DNA of 64,000 nucleotides, from the NCBI RefSeq assembly GCF_022179125.1, contig NZ_BPQG01000004.1, forward strand, positions 124,001 to 188,000, given 5' to 3'. This stretch comes from Methylobacterium cerastii (lineage in GTDB: Bacteria > Pseudomonadota > Alphaproteobacteria > Rhizobiales > Beijerinckiaceae). Of this stretch, positions 1-8,103 are shown piece after piece. The translations under genes were made by a program, and so were the position numbers. How positions within the stretch are numbered: the first letter of the stretch is position 1; the number at the start of each line of letters is the position of its first letter. Under the pieces are notes generated by a model. It was not told where the DNA came from, did not search any database, and saw only the letters and a list, made by a program, of their open reading frames with translations.

Positions 1-701
1 CCGTCGCGGACGTAGCCGTTGGCGAAGGCGGTCAGGTCGGTGGTGTTGCAGACAAGACGCTCGTCGCCCCAGTTGCGCACCGACGGGGTCAGCCCGAGGT
101 CGAAGAAGCCGGCGTTGAGGTTCGCGCCGCGGAACGCGCGCGGCAGCGCGTGCCGGTCGCGCAGGCGCAGCAGCACCATCACCGCGAGGTGCGCCCCGAC
201 CGATTCGCCGCCGATCGTCAGCGCCGTGACGCCGAACTCGGCCTTGCCCGGCCCCGCGAGCCAGAGCGCGGCCGCCTCGCAATCGAGGAGGGCGGCTGGA
301 TAAGGATGCTCGGGGGCGAGGCGGTAATCGACCGAGAGGCAGATGAAGCCGCAGGTGTCGGCGATCCGCTCCAGCCACGGGTCCTGCTCGTCGGCCGAGC
401 CCCAGACCCAGCCGCCGCGATGGATGTGCAGGTAGGCCCCGCGCAGCTTCACGCCGGCCCGCGGGCGGATCACCCGCAGGTCGAGAGGGCCGCCGGGGCC
501 CTCGATCGTCATCGTCTCGGCGCGGGTGCTGCGCGGCATCGCCGGCGAGGCGGGCGTGCCGGCGCGGCGCCGGGCGCGCACCTCGGCGATCGGCAGCGAC
601 CACGGGTCGGCCTGCGCCGCGTGCGCGGCGACGATCTCGGCGTTGAGCCGCTTGGTCTCCGGATCGATCGTCGCCGGGTCGAACAAGGCGTGGTCGATCA
701 T
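1..701 (-). CDS. alpha/beta hydrolase, HSL-like (3' end outside window)
   Basis: Esterase/lipase-type alpha/beta hydrolase, probably cytoplasmic and acting on small acyl esters. The N-terminal 233 residues are present and the C-terminus runs off the left edge. The oxyanion-hole motif appears as HRGGW (residues 94-98), a variant of the HGGG/HGGW of hormone-sensitive-lipase relatives. The sequence VDYRLAPEHPYP follows at about 124-135. The nucleophile elbow is GESVG with Ser167. The catalytic Asp and His lie in the missing part, so completeness cannot be judged. The ATG at 701 is the natural start because the coding match begins there (MIDHALFDP). It is divergent from the next gene. The substrate cannot be predicted. 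Confidence 0.85.
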   Translation of the reverse strand, partial: MIDHALFDPATIDPETKRLNAEIVAAHAAQADPWSLPIAEVRARRRAGTPASPAMPRSTRAETMTIEGPGGPLDLRVIRPRAGVKLRGAYLHIHRGGWVWGSADEQDPWLERIADTCGFICLSVDYRLAPEHPYPAALLDCEAAALWLAGPGKAEFGVTALTIGGESVGAHLAVMVLLRLRDRHALPRAFRGANLNAGFFDLGLTPSVRNWGDERLVCNTTDLTAFANGYVRD

Positions 702-933
702 GGGGCGTTTCGTCTCTTTACGCGTCTCTTGGGGCAACGCGGCGCGCGGGCGGAGGGCGTCGGCGAATCCCGCGCGCATCTTGGCGCGCCGGGGCCGCAT
801 TGCCATCTCGTCCCGGGCAGCGAAACCGCCTAACGCCCGAACCACCATCCGGTTTCGCCGCCGGTGTGGTGCATCCGTCACGGTTCCGCCGGCTTCGGGC
901 GGTTGGAAGGGCGTCGTCCTCCGAGGAATGTCG

Positions 934-1275
934 ATGATCGTCGAGCACGACCCCCGCCGCCAGGGTCAGAACCATACGGGTGCGTCCTACCGCGAGGCGC
1001 CGGGTTATCGCGCCTCGGCTTTGCGCCGCTTCCTCGGCGGGTCGCCGGCCGCGGTGTTCCTGCGGCTGCTGTTCCTGTCGGTGCTCGTCGGCGCCTTCAT
1101 GGCGATGCTCGGGCTCACGCCCGCGCGCCTGTTCTGGCAGGTCTACGACTCGGCCCGCGCGCTCGTCGACCTCGGCCTCGCCACGTTCCACGATTTCGGC
1201 GGGTGGATCCTGGCCGGCGCCATCGTGGTGGTTCCGCTCTGGCTGATCTCGCGTCTGTTCGCGGTCTCGCGGTAA
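934..1275 (+). CDS. small membrane protein, DUF6460-like
   Basis: A 113-residue protein with a polar N-terminus, then a motif around LGGSPAAVFLRLL, two hydrophobic helices (about residues 42-62 and 88-108) and an Arg-rich end. The FGGSP...FLRL...VG arrangement is typical of the alphaproteobacterial DUF6460 family, which has no known function. An ATG also exists at 928, but it abuts the GAGGA at 923-927. The ATG at 934 has proper spacing (6 nt) and is preferred. It lies 23 bp upstream of the MATE gene on the same strand, so the two may be co-transcribed. Family assignment is from memory of the sequence pattern. Confidence 0.75.
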   Translation: MIVEHDPRRQGQNHTGASYREAPGYRASALRRFLGGSPAAVFLRLLFLSVLVGAFMAMLGLTPARLFWQVYDSARALVDLGLATFHDFGGWILAGAIVVVPLWLISRLFAVSR

Positions 1276-1298
1276 CCCCACCGCGATCGGGAGCCCGC

Positions 1299-2630
1299 GT
1301 GACCCCACCCCTTCCCATCACCGGGCGGCGCGTCCTCGCGCTCGCCCTGCCGATGACCATCGCCAACGTCACGACGCCGATGCTGGGCTTCGTCGGCGCC
1401 ACGGTGATCGGGCGGTTGGGCGACGCCGCCCTGCTCGGGGCGATCGCGCTCGGCGCCGTCATCTTCGACGCGCTGTTCTGGTCGTTCGGCGCCCTGCGGA
1501 TGGCGACCGCCGGCCTCACCGCGCAGGCGGTCGGCGCCCGCGACGCCGCGGAGGTCGACCGGACGCTGGCGCGCGCCCTCGCGGCCGGCCTCGTCGCGGG
1601 GATCGTCCTCGTCGTCCTGCAGGGGCCGATCGCGGCGGCGGCCTTCCGGATCACCGGCGCGAGCCCCGCGGTGATCGCCGGGCTCGCCACCTACGTCCAC
1701 ATCCGCATCCTCTCGGCGCCGTTCGCGCTGGCGAACTACGCCGTGCTCGGCTCGGTGCTCGGCCGCGGGCGCACCGATCTCGGCCTGCTGCTGCAGGTGG
1801 CGATCAACGTCGTGAACATCGGCCTGACGCTGGCCCTGGTGCTCGGCCTCGACCTGAGCCTGGCCGGCGCCGCCCTCGCCACGGTGATCGCGGAAGCCGC
1901 CGGCCTGGCTCTCGGCCTCGTGATCCTGGTGCGCCTCGGCTCGAAGCCCTGGCGGGTGCCGTGGTCCGAGATCCGAGACCCCGTCGCCCTGAAGCGGACG
2001 CTCGCGGTCAACGGCGACGTGATCGTGCGGACGCTGGCGCTCGTGTCGGGCATCGTGCTGTTCTCGGCGCTCGGCGCACGCCAGGGCGACGCGGTGCTCG
2101 CGGCCAACGCGGTGTTGTGGAATCTCTTTCTGATCGGCGGGTTCTTCCTCGACGGCTTCGCCACGGCCGCCGAGGCCCTGTGCGGGCAGGCGGTGGGCGG
2201 GCGCGACGCCGGCGGGTTCCGCAAGGCGTCGGCGCTGTCGCTGGGCTGGTGCCTCGGCTTCGGCCTCGGCGTGAGCCTGCTGGCGCTGGTCGGCGGCCAC
2301 GCCTTCATCGACTTCGTCACCACGAGCGAGCCGGTGCGCGCGGTGGCGCGGCGCTACCTGCCGCTGGCGGCGGCCGCCCCCTTCGTCGCGGCGCTGCCCT
2401 TCGCCTACGACGGCATCTACATCGGCGCGACCTGGACGCGGGCGATGCGCAACCTGATGCTGGCCGCGCTCGCCGCCTATTGCGCCACCCTGGTCCTCGT
2501 CCAGGGGCTGCAGCTCGGCAATGCCGGCCTGTGGCTGGCCTTCCTGAGCTTCCTCGGCGCGCGCGGCATCGGGCAGGCCCTGGCCTATCCGGGCCTCGCC
2601 CGGCGGACGTTTTCGCCCGACCGCGCCTGA
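1299..2630 (+). CDS. MATE family efflux transporter (DinF-like)
   Basis: Multidrug and toxic compound extrusion protein of the inner membrane, normally exchanging Na+ or H+ for organic cations. It has 443 residues, the usual family length, and about twelve hydrophobic helices in two similar halves. The N-terminal helix carries the LPMTIANVTTPMLGFVG pattern typical of the DinF/NorM branch, followed by IGRLGDAALLGAIALG. Translation is placed at GTG 1299, preceded by CGGGAG at 1288-1293, because homology begins at once after it. It follows the DUF6460-like gene by 23 bp and may share its promoter. The substrate is unknown. Confidence 0.9.
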   Translation: MTPPLPITGRRVLALALPMTIANVTTPMLGFVGATVIGRLGDAALLGAIALGAVIFDALFWSFGALRMATAGLTAQAVGARDAAEVDRTLARALAAGLVAGIVLVVLQGPIAAAAFRITGASPAVIAGLATYVHIRILSAPFALANYAVLGSVLGRGRTDLGLLLQVAINVVNIGLTLALVLGLDLSLAGAALATVIAEAAGLALGLVILVRLGSKPWRVPWSEIRDPVALKRTLAVNGDVIVRTLALVSGIVLFSALGARQGDAVLAANAVLWNLFLIGGFFLDGFATAAEALCGQAVGGRDAGGFRKASALSLGWCLGFGLGVSLLALVGGHAFIDFVTTSEPVRAVARRYLPLAAAAPFVAALPFAYDGIYIGATWTRAMRNLMLAALAAYCATLVLVQGLQLGNAGLWLAFLSFLGARGIGQALAYPGLARRTFSPDRA

Positions 2631-2652
2631 AACTGCGTCTGAGCTTACCGCC

Positions 2653-2982
2653 TCAGCGTGGGTCCTTCCACGTGGTCGGCGCGGCGGGGGCCGGCGGCAG
2701 CGCCTCGACCCGGCGCTGAACGCTGCGCCGGGCCGGCGCCTCCGCGCGCCGGTGGCGGACGAGGCGGGCGCGCCGCATCCGCGGGCGCCGGGCGCTCTCG
2801 GTCGAGGAGCCGACGACGCCCCCGATCACCGCGCCCGCCACCGCCCCGATCGGGCCGCCGACGAGGGCGCCCGCAACCGCGCCGGAGCCGACGCCGACCA
2901 CCGTGTTGCTGGCGGCAGAGGCGGCGCCGGGCAGGGCGAGGCTGGAGGCCAGCATCAGTCCGAAAAGCGTGCGTCGCAGCAT
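2653..2982 (-). CDS. secreted glycine-zipper protein
   Basis: A 109-residue protein with a signal peptide (MLRRTLFGLMLASSLALPG, cleavage probably after ASA near residue 23). A glycine zipper follows, built from repeated GxxxG steps (GSGAVAGALVGGPIGAVAGAV), and the tail is Arg/Pro-rich. This resembles small periplasmic or outer-membrane-associated glycine-zipper proteins of Rhizobiales, where the Gly/Ala helix packs in membranes. No function is known. The ATG at 2982 is the only start giving a clean signal peptide. It is divergent from the CoA-ester lyase gene and converges on the MATE gene, with 22 bp between the stops. Confidence 0.75.
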   Translation of the reverse strand: MLRRTLFGLMLASSLALPGAASAASNTVVGVGSGAVAGALVGGPIGAVAGAVIGGVVGSSTESARRPRMRRARLVRHRRAEAPARRSVQRRVEALPPAPAAPTTWKDPR

Positions 2983-3182
2983 GGGGATGACCTTCGAAAT
3001 CCGTGGCGTTTCCCCGCCCTTGGCCGCGGAAGGTGACCAAAGCGGGGCTCCGACGTTGCGCGGACGGCACGGTGCCTCCGGTTTCGATCGCGGCGGATTC
3101 TCGGAGTTTCGTCGCCGCGGCCCCTGGCAAGGCGAGTGCATTGCGGTAGGGTCGCGCACTTTTCTACGGGGTGACTCGCCGA

Positions 3183-4067
3183 ATGTCCGATCTCCGCCTC
3201 CGCCGCAGCGTCCTCTACATGCCGGGCTCGAACCAGCGTGCGCTCGACAAGGCCAAGACCCTGCCGGCCGACTGCCTGATCCTCGACCTGGAGGATGCGG
3301 TCTCCATGGAGGAGAAGGACCTCGCCCGCGAGCAGGTCTGCGCCGCGGTCAAGAGCGGCGAATACGGCGACCGCGAGCTGATCATCCGCGTCAACGCCCC
3401 CCAGACGCCGTGGGGCGAGAAGGACCTGCGCGCCGCGATCGAGGCGCGGCCCGATGCGATCCTGATGCCGAAGGTGTCCTCGCCGGCCGTGCTGGAGAGC
3501 ATCGCCGACCACCTCGAGGCCCTCGACGCGCCGGACGGCATCGCCGTCTGGGCGATGATCGAGACGCCGGCCGCGATCCTGAACATCCAGGACATCGCCC
3601 GCGCCAGCCGCGACCGGCGTACCCGGCTCACCTGTTTCGTGCTCGGCACCAACGACCTCGCCAAGGACACCTGGGCCCAGCTCGTTCCCGGCCGCGTGCC
3701 GATGCTGCCGTGGATGATGTTCACCCTCGCCGCCGCCCGCGCCTCCGGGCTCGCGATCCTCGACGGCGTCTGGAACGACATCGGCGACGTCGAGGGCTGC
3801 CGCGCCGAGTGCCGCCAGGCGCGCGACCTCGGCTTCGACGGCAAGACGCTGATCCACCCGAACCAGCTCGAGCCGGCCAACACCTCCTTCGCCCCGACCG
3901 AGGAGGAGGTGCGCCGCGCCCGCCTCGTGCTCGAAGCCTTCGACCGGCCCGAGAACGCCAAGCGCGCGGCGATCAAGGTCGAGAACCGCATGTACGAGCG
4001 CCAGCACGTCGGCATGGCCAAGCGCGCGGTGACGTGGTCCGAGGCGATCAAGGCCAAGGGGCAATAG
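3183..4067 (+). CDS. CoA ester lyase, HpcH/HpaI (CitE-like) family
   Basis: TIM-barrel enzyme of the citrate-lyase-beta/malyl-CoA lyase family, 294 residues. Visible motifs are LYMPGSN near the N-terminus (CoA binding), LDLEDAV at 35-41 (acidic metal region), IRVNAPQTPWGEKDL around 70, the Glu of MIETP near 127 (Mg2+ ligand) and IHPNQ near the C-terminus. Relatives include malyl-CoA/beta-methylmalyl-CoA lyases and the malyl-CoA thioesterase Mcl2. In a serine-cycle methylotroph, a second malyl-CoA-handling enzyme would make sense. It is clearly not the longer MclA of the serine-cycle operon as I remember it. An in-frame GTG lies at 3171, but ATG 3183 fits the family N-terminus. The exact substrate is not decidable from sequence. 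Confidence 0.85.
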   Translation: MSDLRLRRSVLYMPGSNQRALDKAKTLPADCLILDLEDAVSMEEKDLAREQVCAAVKSGEYGDRELIIRVNAPQTPWGEKDLRAAIEARPDAILMPKVSSPAVLESIADHLEALDAPDGIAVWAMIETPAAILNIQDIARASRDRRTRLTCFVLGTNDLAKDTWAQLVPGRVPMLPWMMFTLAAARASGLAILDGVWNDIGDVEGCRAECRQARDLGFDGKTLIHPNQLEPANTSFAPTEEEVRRARLVLEAFDRPENAKRAAIKVENRMYERQHVGMAKRAVTWSEAIKAKGQ

Positions 4068-4188
4068 CAACAAGGGCCAGTAGCGCCGAGGGCCGGTCGG
4101 TCGGAAGCGCGTCGCGCGGGGGCGCCGTTCGGCCTCGTCCCGTCATGGCCGTCGGCTGCGGCGCGCGCCCTCGTCCCTCGTCTCCCAC

Positions 4189-4195
4189 AAGGAGG
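4189..4195 (+). promoter_or_regulatory. strong Shine-Dalgarno before a non-canonical ATC start
   Basis: AAGGAGG at 4189-4195 is the best ribosome-binding site in this neighbourhood. It sits 5 nt before an ATC codon at 4201 that is in frame with the M48 protease. No ATG, GTG or TTG lies at the right distance; the first GTG in frame is at 4249. This argues for ATC as initiation codon, or for a recent ATG-to-ATC change. Confidence 0.5.
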
Positions 4196-4200
4196 TTCTC

Positions 4201-6366
4201 ATCGCTCAGACGACGATCACGCCCCCGCCACGGCGCCTGCGCGCGCTGGTGGGCCTCGTGGCGGCCACGGTGCTGCTGCCGTTCCTCGTGATGCTGCTCG
4301 GCCTCTGGGAGGGCAGGCGCGCCGACGACGACTGGGCCGCGTTCGCGGCCGAGCATCGCCACCTCTCCGCGATCGTCGCCGACCTGGAGGCGCGGACGCC
4401 GCGCGACGGGCGCGTCGACTACACCCTGCAGTTCCGCAAGGGCGGCCAGACCTACGGCGGCCCCCTCGCCCTGGACAAGGCGCGCGACGCGCGCGGCGAG
4501 GTCGCGACCATGACCACGCTAATGGATTGGCGCCGCAGCCTGCCGCCGGTTGTGGTCGTGGGCGGCGGGCTCGCGGCGGCGCTCTCGATCCTGGTGCTGC
4601 TCGCCGGAGCCGTCCTCGGGCTGGTGGGGCGCACCTCGCGCGACGCGCTCGTGGGCGGGTTCTCCCTGGTGCGCAAACTCCTGCCGGCGGCGCTGGCGCT
4701 GCAGATCGTGGCGGCCACCGCCGGGTTCGTCGCCGCCGTGATCTTCGAGGCGGGGATGCTCGCCCAGTCCGGCTTCGACGGCGGCGCGCTGAAGCTGCTC
4801 GGCGTCGCCGCCGTGGCGGTCGGCGCGACCGTGATCGCGGCGGCGAGCACCCTGTGGGGCCTGCGCCGCGCGCTCGCCGCCTTCGAGCCCGACCCGCTGC
4901 CGATCCTCGGCCGCCCGGTCTCGGCCGCGGAGGCGCCGGGGCTGTGGCGCCTCACCGAGGGGCTCGCCGACCGCCTCGGCGCGCTCAAGCCCGAAGCCGT
5001 CGTGGTCGGCCTCACCGGTGGATTCTTCGTCAGCGCCGGCCCCGCCCTGCTGCAGCCCGGCGGCGAGCGCCTGGCCGGCCGGATCCTCTACCTGCCGCTG
5101 CCCTACCTCGCCCTGATGCGGGGCGACGAGGTCGCGGCGATCATCGGCCACGAGCTCGCCCACTATGCCGGCGGCGACACCGCCTACAGCCAGCGCTTCC
5201 TGCCGATCTATGCCGGCGTCGGGCGCTCCCTCGACGCGGTCGCGGCCGGCCACCAGGGCTCGCTCGGCCTGCTCGGCCCGTCCCTGCGCCTCGGCGTGTT
5301 CGTGATGGAGCGCTTCCACCTCGCCGTGCGCCATTGGAGCCGGGCGCGCGAGTTCGCGGCGGACGCTGCCGGCGCCGGCTTGACCACGGCCGAGGCCTCG
5401 GCGCGGGCGCTGCTGCGCACCGGTGCCGTGCAGCCGCGCATCGCCGAGACCCTGGACGCCGCCGCCGAGGCGCCGGCTTCCGCGCCCTCAGACCTCGTCG
5501 CCGCCGTGCTCGACCGCGCGGTCGCGCAGGGGCTCGACGACCCGGCCGCCCACCTGGAGGCGGAGCAGGCCCACCCGACCGACACCCACCCGCCGACCCG
5601 CGAGCGCGTGGCGGCGCTCGGCGTGCCGCTCGGGCCCGACCTGCTCGCCCTGGCCGCGACGGCGCCGCCCGCGCACGCCCTCGGTCAGCTCGGCGCCTAC
5701 TTCGCCGACCCGGCCGGCCTGTGCCGGGCGGCGACGGCCGACTTCCTCGGCGTGGTCCGCGAGCACGAGGCGGCCGTGCGGGCCGACCTGGAGACGGCGG
5801 CGGCAGGCGTCGCCGCCGAGGACCAGGTGCTGCGCGACAACAGCCGCCCCGGCGCCTTCGTGCTCGTCGGCGCGGCCGTCCTGTTCGGCCTCGCGGCGCT
5901 CGGCCTCGCGATCTTCGGCTTCCCGAGTCTCTCGGCGCGGGAGGCCGGCTACTTCGCGGTCGTCGTGCTCGTGCTCGGCGCGATCCTCGGGGCTTTGGGC
6001 GGCTACCGGCTCTGGCGCGGCGAGCGGGTCACCCTGATCCTGCGCCCCGACGGGCTGGAGGTGCCGGGGCTCGATCGGTCTATCGCCTGGGAGGCGATCG
6101 CCGACCTCGACATCAGCGTGAACCAGACCGGCATCGCCACGCGCCTGCTGCTGCCGCCGGAGGCGCCGTTCCCGGTCCGCGTGCCCGGCGGGCGCGGCGT
6201 GAAGCTCGACGCCAAGCGCCGCATCGTCACCTTCGCCCTCGGCCTGCCCCGCCGGACGACGCCGCAGGACTTCGCCGACCTGCTCGGCCGCTACCAGGTC
6301 GCGGCGCAGGCGCGTCACCTCCTGGCCCAGGCCGAAGCCGCCCGATCCGAAACCCGGACCCTTTGA
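4201..6366 (+). CDS. membrane M48 family metalloprotease with C-terminal PH-like region
   Basis: Zinc endopeptidase of the HtpX/Ste24 (M48) type in the inner membrane, 721 residues if started at the ATC codon 4201. The order is an N-terminal hydrophobic helix, an extracytoplasmic stretch, three hydrophobic segments (about residues 115-220), the protease domain with HELAH (His317, Glu318, His321), and the third ligand in EFAADAAG (Glu384). Two more helices follow (about 555-605), then a beta-rich tail from about 608 (ILRPDGLEV, WEAIADLDI, FADLLGRY) that resembles bacterial PH-like domains. The start is unusual: a strong Shine-Dalgarno leads to ATC 4201, while GTG 4249 has no good site and would cut the first helix short. 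The next gene begins 6 bp after the stop. It probably degrades or processes membrane proteins; the substrate is unknown. Confidence 0.82.
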   Translation: MAQTTITPPPRRLRALVGLVAATVLLPFLVMLLGLWEGRRADDDWAAFAAEHRHLSAIVADLEARTPRDGRVDYTLQFRKGGQTYGGPLALDKARDARGEVATMTTLMDWRRSLPPVVVVGGGLAAALSILVLLAGAVLGLVGRTSRDALVGGFSLVRKLLPAALALQIVAATAGFVAAVIFEAGMLAQSGFDGGALKLLGVAAVAVGATVIAAASTLWGLRRALAAFEPDPLPILGRPVSAAEAPGLWRLTEGLADRLGALKPEAVVVGLTGGFFVSAGPALLQPGGERLAGRILYLPLPYLALMRGDEVAAIIGHELAHYAGGDTAYSQRFLPIYAGVGRSLDAVAAGHQGSLGLLGPSLRLGVFVMERFHLAVRHWSRAREFAADAAGAGLTTAEASARALLRTGAVQPRIAETLDAAAEAPASAPSDLVAAVLDRAVAQGLDDPAAHLEAEQAHPTDTHPPTRERVAALGVPLGPDLLALAATAPPAHALGQLGAYFADPAGLCRAATADFLGVVREHEAAVRADLETAAAGVAAEDQVLRDNSRPGAFVLVGAAVLFGLAALGLAIFGFPSLSAREAGYFAVVVLVLGAILGALGGYRLWRGERVTLILRPDGLEVPGLDRSIAWEAIADLDISVNQTGIATRLLLPPEAPFPVRVPGGRGVKLDAKRRIVTFALGLPRRTTPQDFADLLGRYQVAAQARHLLAQAEAARSETRTL

Positions 6367-6372
6367 GGCTCG

Positions 6373-6906
6373 ATGACCGCATCGCCCGACCGCACCGGCC
6401 CCTCGACCGGCCCTGCCACGAACGCTTCGCAGGCCCCCCTGCGGCTGCCGCCGGCCAGCGGCGGCTGGCGACAGACCCTTTGGGTCCTGCTCGGCGTCGC
6501 CGGCTTGTGCGGCGTCCTGGTGGCCTGCGCCCTCTATACGGCGCCGGCGGTGCTGTCGGATTGGCAGGTGCGCGAGGCGGCCCAACCCGTCCCCGACGCG
6601 CGGGTGAGCGACGGGCGGTGCAGCACCAAGCTGGTCGTCCACATCTGCGACGCGACCCTGAGCCTGTCCACGCCCAAGGGCGCGGTGACGCGCCGGGTGA
6701 ACTACGTGTTCACGGGCGTGCACCTCGGCGATGACAGCATCAGCGTCATGGCCGACCCGGCCCGCCCCGACCTCGTCACCACCGATCTCGGCCTCGACCG
6801 CCTGGTGAACCGCACCATCACCCTCGTGGTCGTGCTCCTGGCGACGTTCGCCACCATCGTGGCGGCGCTCGCCGCGCTCGTCCGCAACCGGCGCGCGGGG
6901 GCCTGA
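6373..6906 (+). CDS. hypothetical two-helix membrane protein
   Basis: A 177-residue protein with a Pro/Thr-rich N-terminus and two hydrophobic helices (about 36-58 and 145-167). Between them is an extracytoplasmic domain with two cysteines in SDGRCSTKLVVHICDATL, close enough to form a disulfide. The motif DPARPDLVTTDLGLDRLVNR precedes the second helix and is reminiscent of DUF3592-like proteins. It lies 6 bp after the M48 protease, so it is almost surely in the same operon and may be its partner, regulator or substrate. That role is inference only. Confidence 0.75.
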   Translation: MTASPDRTGPSTGPATNASQAPLRLPPASGGWRQTLWVLLGVAGLCGVLVACALYTAPAVLSDWQVREAAQPVPDARVSDGRCSTKLVVHICDATLSLSTPKGAVTRRVNYVFTGVHLGDDSISVMADPARPDLVTTDLGLDRLVNRTITLVVVLLATFATIVAALAALVRNRRAGA

Positions 6907-6934
6907 CGGCGACGGCCGGCGACGGCCCGTCCGT

Positions 6935-7720
6935 TCACGCGGCCGCCGGCCGGTCCGCTGCCGTGCAGTGGAACGCCACCGTCTCGTAGGGGTAGCGGAC
7001 GCTGTCACGCCCGGCCAGCTCCGGCGTGGCGGCGATCAGCGCCCGCACCGCGGCGGCCATTCCCGCCCTTTCGTCGGTGGGCAGGGCGGCGATGAAGCTT
7101 ACCGAGAGCGCGCGGCCGACGACCACGTCCTCGGCCGGCCCTTCGTGGTGGTGGGGCAGGCGCCGCTCGTGCAGGGGCCCGAAGCCCGCGGCCGGGAACG
7201 CCGCGCGCCAGGCTCCCGTACGATAGCGCGGCGTGTCGTCCTCGTAGGCGTCGACGATCCGCGTCAGGTCCGCGACCCAGGGCACGGATTCGTCGCGCAC
7301 GTTCCAGACCAGCCCGAGCGTGCCGCCGGGGCGCAGCACGCGGCGGATCTCGGCGAGCGCCGCCGCTGTGGCGAACCAGTGGAAGGACTGCGCGCAGACC
7401 ACCGCGTCGACCGCGCCGTCGGCGAGCGGGATCGCCTCCGCATGGCCGGGATGCGCTTCGACGCCGGGATTGCACTGGACGAGTCGCGCCCGCATGGCGG
7501 CGACCGGCTCGGCGGCGACGACGCGGGCGCCGGTCTCCGTCAGGCGCGGGGTGAACTTGCCGGTCCCCGCGCCGAGGTCGAGCACGGTGCGCCCGGGACC
7601 GAGCCGAAGGTCGCCGCGCAGCCAGCCGTCCAGCGCCGGCGGATAATCCGGTCGGCCGCTGACGTAGGTGTCGGCCTGGGCGGCATAGCCGGCCGCGGCC
7701 GAGCGGTGGATCGTCTCCAT
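6935..7720 (-). CDS. class I SAM-dependent methyltransferase
   Basis: A 261-residue methyltransferase of the methyltransferase-11 type. The SAM-binding motif I is VLDLGAGTGKFTPRL (about 45-59), motif II includes VAAEP, and AVDAVVCAQSFHWF contains the post-motif typical of this family. RRVLRPGGTLGLVWNVRDE is motif III. The N-terminus (IHRSAAAGYAAQADTYVSGRPDYP) is the usual one for the group that methylates small molecules or unknown acceptors. The start at ATG 7720 matches that N-terminus. It lies 59 bp downstream of the fdh4B-like gene on the same strand and could be read through from it, though a functional link is not evident. Confidence 0.85.
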   Translation of the reverse strand: METIHRSAAAGYAAQADTYVSGRPDYPPALDGWLRGDLRLGPGRTVLDLGAGTGKFTPRLTETGARVVAAEPVAAMRARLVQCNPGVEAHPGHAEAIPLADGAVDAVVCAQSFHWFATAAALAEIRRVLRPGGTLGLVWNVRDESVPWVADLTRIVDAYEDDTPRYRTGAWRAAFPAAGFGPLHERRLPHHHEGPAEDVVVGRALSVSFIAALPTDERAGMAAAVRALIAATPELAGRDSVRYPYETVAFHCTAADRPAAA

Positions 7721-7779
7721 CCCGAGCCCTCGAATTCTTCGAACACAGCCCACCGGACGTGTCGCCCCGGGAGCGTGCG

Positions 7780-8103
7780 TCAAGCCGGGTCGGCCTCCGC
7801 GGCGGCGACCAAGGCGGCGCCGTCCTCGGTCAGCGCATAGTGGGCGCGGCTCGACCGGGCGTCGCGCCGGCCGACCGCGACGAGGCCCGCCTCGTCCAGG
7901 GCGGCGACGGCGCGCAGGGCGTGGGCGTGGGCGACGTCGAAGGCCTTGGCGAGGCTGCGGCTGTCGGCGACCGCGCCGACGAAGGCCGCCGCCAGTAAGA
8001 CCGCCTCGATCGGTTCGAGGCCGGGCCGCCGCCGCGCGACCGCCTCGACCAGCGTGAGGAACGCCGTCTCGTCGGCCGCGCTCGCGTCGTCGGCCGTGCT
8101 CAA
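7780..8103 (-). CDS. fdh4B: small subunit-like protein next to formate dehydrogenase 4 (Fdh4B-like)
   Basis: A 107-residue soluble protein. It looks like a small winged-helix or helical domain: AFDVAHAHALRAVAALDEAGLVAVGRRDARSS resembles a recognition helix and wing. The likely start is TTG 8103, which overlaps the stop of the upstream oxidoreductase (TTGA), implying translational coupling. A GTG at 8133 would give ten more residues. In Methylobacterium extorquens, the fourth formate dehydrogenase is described as fdh4A plus a small hypothetical gene fdh4B, and this gene matches by position and size. The symbol rests on that context, not on recognised residues. It could instead be a regulator. 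Confidence 0.6.
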   Translation of the reverse strand: MSTADDASAADETAFLTLVEAVARRRPGLEPIEAVLLAAAFVGAVADSRSLAKAFDVAHAHALRAVAALDEAGLVAVGRRDARSSRAHYALTEDGAALVAAAEADPA

